Part shown: positions 60,560 to 64,000 of the stretch, one piece after another
How positions within the stretch are numbered: the stretch's first letter is position 1
Layout of the letters: each line of letters starts with the position of its first letter
DNA from: Acidobacteriota bacterium
GTDB taxonomy: Bacteria; Acidobacteriota; Thermoanaerobaculia; Gp7-AA8
Assembly (NCBI GenBank): GCA_021781455.1
Contig: JAJXWV010000050.1
Coordinates: 1-64,000, forward strand
Direction of reading: 5' to 3'
Length of the DNA stretch: 64,000 nucleotides
The notes under the pieces: model-generated
Databases searched by the model: none
Told to the model about the DNA's origin: nothing
Seen by the model: only the letters and a program-made list of their open reading frames with translations
Position numbers and translations under genes: made by a program

Positions 60560-62584
60560 ATGATGCCGGCGCCAGCCATTCTTCAAGCGATCGGCTTCCA
60601 TCTGGTCGGACCCTTCGCGGTCTCGCTTCTCCTTTTTCAGCTCTACCGGAAATTCCGCTCCGCCTACCTGCTGCAGTGGACGCTCGGCTTCGCCTGCCTG
60701 ACGCTGTTCCACGCCTCCGTCGCGCTGCTCATCGTCGGCCACGAGGAGACGGCCAACAACGGTGCCACGCTGATCGCCGCCTCGGCCGCAGGCGCCGCCG
60801 CTGCGTTCCTGCAGCTCGGCTGGATGGCCTGGGGCACGATCGAGCTCGCCAAGCGCAGGCCGCTGAAGATCCGCGACTCGCAGCGCCTGCTGATCCTCTT
60901 CGCCGTCGCCGGCCTCGTCTCCGGTGCCATTCCCTTCGTCCTGGGCCACGACCCGGCCGTGCACCGTTACTTCTTCCTGGCGCTTCACGCGCTGGCCGCA
61001 TCGATCGTTTTCATCGGCTGCGGCATTGCCATCCGCCGCTATCGCGGAGCGGGGTTCACCGTTCCCGCCATCGCCTTCGGCATCTACGGTCTGGTCCAGC
61101 TGGACGAGTTCGTCCTGATCATGCGCAGCCTCATCGACCGCAGCGCGCCGACGCCGTTGTTCGCCATCGGCGTGTCCGACGCCATCGGCAGCGCGGTGAT
61201 GGCGCTGGCCGCCGTGCTCATCGTCCTCGAGGACCAGCGCGAGGTCGGTGCCGAAGCGACGTCGCAGGTCGAGCACCTCGCCTACTACGACACGCTGACC
61301 GGGCTGCCGAACCGCTCGCTGTTCTCGGACCGCCTCACCGTCGCCATCGCCCACGCCCACCGGCACCGCTACAAGCTGGCCGTCCTCTTCCTCGATCTCG
61401 ACCGCTTCAAGCAGGTCAACGATTCGCTGGGGCACACCGTCGGCGACCGTCTGCTCAAGATCGTCTCCACGCGCATCCGCGGCGCCGTCCGCGAGGAAGA
61501 CACCGTCGCACGCTTCGGCGGTGACGAGTTCACAGTGCTCATCCACATCATCGGAAAGGCCGAGGACGCCGGGAAGATCGCGCAGAAGATCCTCGACGCT
61601 CTCAAGGCATCGATCAGCATCGACGAGCGCGACTTCGTCATCACCAGCAGCGTGGGCATCTCCATCTATCCGAATGACGGCACCGACTGCGAGACGCTCA
61701 TCCGCAACGCGGATACCGCGATGTACCGCGCCAAGGACCTCGGCCGCAACGCCTGCCAGTACTACGCAGCCACCATGAACCACAAGGCTCTGGAGGCGCT
61801 GGAGGTGGAGAACGGCATGCGCCGCGCTCTCATCCAGAACGAGTTCGTGCTGCACTACCAGCCGTTGATCGACATCGGCAGCGGCACGGTCTTCGGCCTG
61901 GAGGCCCTCATCCGCTGGCAGCATCCCGAGCTGGGTCTGTTGCGCCCCGACCGCTTCATTCCCGCCGCCGAGCAGACTGGCCTGATCGTGGCCATCGACC
62001 GGTGGGTTCTTCGAGAGGCATGTGAGCAGGCCAGCGAGTGGCACCACCGCGGCCACAAGGTGGTCATGGCGGTCAACCTCTCCGGCCGGCAGTTCCAGGA
62101 TCCCGAATTGATCGACCAGGTGCGCGATGCGCTCCAGGCCACGGAGCTCAAGCCGCAGTATCTCGAGCTGGAGATCACCGAGGGCTATGCCATGCGCGAC
62201 GTTGAGAAGGCGATTTCGACGCTGCAGCAGCTCAAGGCGCTCGGCGTCCGCATCGCCATCGACGACTTCGGCACCGGATATTCCTGCCTAAGCTATTTGA
62301 AGCACTTCCCGATCGACACGCTGAAACTCGACGGATCGTTCGTCCGCGACCTCGCCAGTCCGGAGGATGCCCAGATCGCTCTCGGCGTGATTGCCCTCGC
62401 TCACAGCCTCAAGTTGAAGGTCATCGCTGAGGGAGTGGAGACAATCAGTCAATTGACGTTCCTTAGGGAGCACGCCTGCGATAGGCTTCAGGGATACCTC
62501 TTCAGCAGGCCGATGCCCCCGGCAAATTTCGATCGCTTCATGAGTCAGAAGGACGTGCTGCGCTATGCGCGGAACGATCACTGA
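60560..62584 (+). CDS. Membrane GGDEF-EAL cyclic-di-GMP protein
   Basis: 674 residues. Seven hydrophobic helices in the first 220 residues (IGFHLVGPFAVSLLLFQLYR; LLILFAVAGLVSGAIPFVLG; LALHALAASIVFIGCGIAIR and others) form a sensor of unknown ligand. GGDEF follows: FLDLDRFKQVNDSLGHTVGD, ARFGGDEFTVL near 318. EAL: GLEALIRWQHPELGLL near 447, ELEITEGYAM, IDDFGTGYSCLSYL, IAEGVET, QGYLFSRPM. Both catalytic sets appear intact. No RxxD inhibitory site is obvious. Regulates surface attachment or motility by setting c-di-GMP level. Short palindromic repeats follow. Confidence 0.9.
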   Translation: MMPAPAILQAIGFHLVGPFAVSLLLFQLYRKFRSAYLLQWTLGFACLTLFHASVALLIVGHEETANNGATLIAASAAGAAAAFLQLGWMAWGTIELAKRRPLKIRDSQRLLILFAVAGLVSGAIPFVLGHDPAVHRYFFLALHALAASIVFIGCGIAIRRYRGAGFTVPAIAFGIYGLVQLDEFVLIMRSLIDRSAPTPLFAIGVSDAIGSAVMALAAVLIVLEDQREVGAEATSQVEHLAYYDTLTGLPNRSLFSDRLTVAIAHAHRHRYKLAVLFLDLDRFKQVNDSLGHTVGDRLLKIVSTRIRGAVREEDTVARFGGDEFTVLIHIIGKAEDAGKIAQKILDALKASISIDERDFVITSSVGISIYPNDGTDCETLIRNADTAMYRAKDLGRNACQYYAATMNHKALEALEVENGMRRALIQNEFVLHYQPLIDIGSGTVFGLEALIRWQHPELGLLRPDRFIPAAEQTGLIVAIDRWVLREACEQASEWHHRGHKVVMAVNLSGRQFQDPELIDQVRDALQATELKPQYLELEITEGYAMRDVEKAISTLQQLKALGVRIAIDDFGTGYSCLSYLKHFPIDTLKLDGSFVRDLASPEDAQIALGVIALAHSLKLKVIAEGVETISQLTFLREHACDRLQGYLFSRPMPPANFDRFMSQKDVLRYARNDH

Positions 62585-62585
62585 G

Positions 62586-62766
62586 AAGTGCTGAGTACTG
62601 AGTGCTGAGTACTGAGTAGTTTTCAGGGCTTATCGCGACGCGGAGGTGGCGTGGAGTCGCAAGTCACGGCCGCAGCGAGAGCTCGACTCAGATCCGGAAC
62701 GGACTCATTACTCAGCACTCAGTACTCAGCACTCAGTACTCAGCACTCAGTACTCAGCACTCAGGA
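62586..62766. repeat. AGTACTGAGTGCTG repeats in inverted halves
   Basis: GTGCTGAGTACTGAG units at 62588-62620 face CTCAGCACTCAGTACTCAG units at 62709-62764, again as an inverted pair around ~90 bases. The right array runs up to six bases before the ATG of the next gene, so it forms its 5' leader. Confidence 0.8.
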
Positions 62767-62767
62767 A

Positions 62768-64000
62768 ATGTTCGACTGTCAGCCATGGACCCTGGTCATC
62801 GCGGCGTCGGGAACCGCCGTCGGGATGTTCTTCGTGTGGCTGCTGCATCGGGAGCGCAAGCGCCACGCTGCGGCGGTCGCAGAGGTGCGGCGGCTGGCGT
62901 TCCACGACGCGCTGACGGACGTCCCGAATCGGCTGTTGTTCATGGACCGCGCCTCCATCGCCTTCGCGCACGCGCGCCGATCGGGGACGAACGTGGCCGT
63001 GCTCTTCCTCGATCTCGACCGCTTCAAGACCGTCAACGACACGTTCGGCCACAACGTCGGTGACGAGGTTCTGCGCGGCATCGCCACGCGCCTTCGCGAT
63101 CACCTGCGCGAAGGCGACACGGTGGCCCGGATCGGCGGCGACGAGTTCGCCCTGCTGATGCCCGGCATCCACAACGCCGACAACCTCGTCAAGATCGCGT
63201 CGAAGCTGAACGAGGTCGTCCGGCTTCCGCTGCGCGTCGGCAACCACGAGATCTTCGTCAGCGCCAGCGTCGGCATGAGCGTCTATCCCGAGGACGGACG
63301 CGATGCCGAATCGCTGCTGCGCAACTCCGACTCCGCGATGTACGTGGCCAAGGAGCGAGGCGGTGACAGCTTCCAGATCTACAGCCCTTCGATGGAGAGA
63401 GACGCGCGGAAGGCGCAGGAACTGGAGACGCGGCTGCGCGTGGCCGTGGCCCGGCAGGAATTCGTGCTCCATTACCAGCCGCGGATCGACATGGAGACCC
63501 GGCGCCTGGTGTCGTTCGAAGCGCTGGTGCGGTGGAACGATCCCGATCGCGGCGTGGTCATGCCGGCCGACTTCATTCACGCCGCCGAGGTCTCTGGACT
63601 CATCGTTCCGATCGGACATTGGGTGTTGCGCACGGCCTGCCGGCAGGCCGCATCGTGGCACAGCGACGGCTGCCGGGACCTGTTCGTCTCGGTCAACCTC
63701 TCGCCTCGGCAGTTCCACCGCCAGGACCTCGTCCCCGCGATCAGGGAGGCGCTGGAAGCGGCCGGACTGGATCCGCAGTACCTCGAGCTGGAGATCGACG
63801 AGAGCTGCGTGATGATGAATGCCGAGGGAAGCATGCCGATCCTGGAGGACCTCAAGGCCATCGGCGTGCGCGTGCTGATCTCGCACTTCGGATCCGGCTA
63901 TTCGTCGCTGAAGTATCTGCGCCGTTTCCCGATCGACGGGCTGAAGCTGGAGCGCTCGTTCATCTCCGGCGATGTCGACGACCGGTCGCTGGCGCGTGCG
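62768..64000 (+). CDS. GGDEF-EAL protein with degenerate EAL metal site (cut by window edge)
   Basis: 411 codons and still open at 64000. One N-terminal transmembrane helix (WTLVIAASGTAVGMFFVWLL), then GGDEF: FLDLDRFKTVNDTFGHNVGD and ARIGGDEFALL near 124, intact. EAL: SFEALVRWNDPDRGVVMPAD near 251, ELEIDESCVM, but the usual DDFG(T)G metal motif is SHFGSG near 372. Loss of both acidic ligands should abolish phosphodiesterase activity, leaving a cyclase or a c-di-GMP-binding sensor. The start ATG is six bases after the repeat array; AGGA is a poor ribosome site. Confidence 0.88.
   Translation, partial: MFDCQPWTLVIAASGTAVGMFFVWLLHRERKRHAAAVAEVRRLAFHDALTDVPNRLLFMDRASIAFAHARRSGTNVAVLFLDLDRFKTVNDTFGHNVGDEVLRGIATRLRDHLREGDTVARIGGDEFALLMPGIHNADNLVKIASKLNEVVRLPLRVGNHEIFVSASVGMSVYPEDGRDAESLLRNSDSAMYVAKERGGDSFQIYSPSMERDARKAQELETRLRVAVARQEFVLHYQPRIDMETRRLVSFEALVRWNDPDRGVVMPADFIHAAEVSGLIVPIGHWVLRTACRQAASWHSDGCRDLFVSVNLSPRQFHRQDLVPAIREALEAAGLDPQYLELEIDESCVMMNAEGSMPILEDLKAIGVRVLISHFGSGYSSLKYLRRFPIDGLKLERSFISGDVDDRSLARA

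Noticed and set aside
60416-62056. 546-codon reverse frame over the GGDEF-EAL gene
   Set aside because: Antisense shadow; composition is typical of complement frames and GGDEF/EAL motifs are clear on the plus strand.

Overview
Organism. The window is GC-rich and gene-dense. It carries large multihaem c-type cytochrome genes, cytochrome c maturation system II (ResB/CcsA), PAS/GGDEF/EAL signalling proteins, secreted beta-propeller, fibronectin III and dockerin proteins, and an initiator tRNA. This fits a Gram-negative soil or sediment bacterium; Acidobacteriota or a similar deep-branching metal-respiring lineage is my best guess. There is no rRNA, and no marker gene that fixes the phylum.

Layout, 1-27.6 kb (accessory, mixed strands). 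An IS630-type transposase cut by the window edge comes first. Then come five toxin-antitoxin loci: a RelE-like pair with a broken toxin, a HepT remnant, RES/MbcA, HicBA with a frameshifted HicA, and AbiEi/AbiEii. Between them lie an OmpA-domain protein, a muropeptide-recycling pair, a SWIM/SNF2 helicase, an amidohydrolase, a subtilase, an M24 peptidase, several secreted proteins of unknown function and a histidine kinase. The stretches 1.3-1.7 kb, 16.7-20.1 kb and 23.0 kb are mosaics of a short repeat with core GAGACCTGGCCCC. Gene fossils are embedded in them, including an rpoC tail.

Layout, 27.6-57.9 kb (probable genomic island). An intact tRNA-fMet gene at 57865-57941 and a 46-bp exact direct copy of its 3' part at 27604-27649 bracket 30.3 kb. 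The geometry is that of integration at the 3' end of a tRNA gene, although no integrase gene was recognised. The cargo is a PAS-GAF-PAS-GGDEF-EAL protein; an electron-transfer cluster at 31.7-54 kb; a B12/radical-SAM enzyme; an OsmC remnant; and a mercury/copper-type operon (MerT, MerP, CopZ-like protein, CsoR-like repressor).

How the cluster may work. Six multihaem proteins carry 54 CxxCH motifs plus two Cx3CH motifs. Three secreted beta-propeller proteins are each followed by cytochrome genes. A roughly 590-residue outer-membrane barrel protein and a self-contained ResB/lipoprotein/CcsA haem-attachment set complete it. I infer a route that moves electrons from the periplasm through a porin to surface cytochromes. 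Two small paralogous tetrahaem proteins are candidates for a repeating conduit or filament subunit.

Layout, 58-64 kb. After a repeat-rich gap comes a secreted sugar-dehydrogenase-like propeller with a dockerin tail, a small lipoprotein, more interspersed repeats, and two GGDEF-EAL proteins. The second of these runs off the window and has a degenerate EAL metal site.
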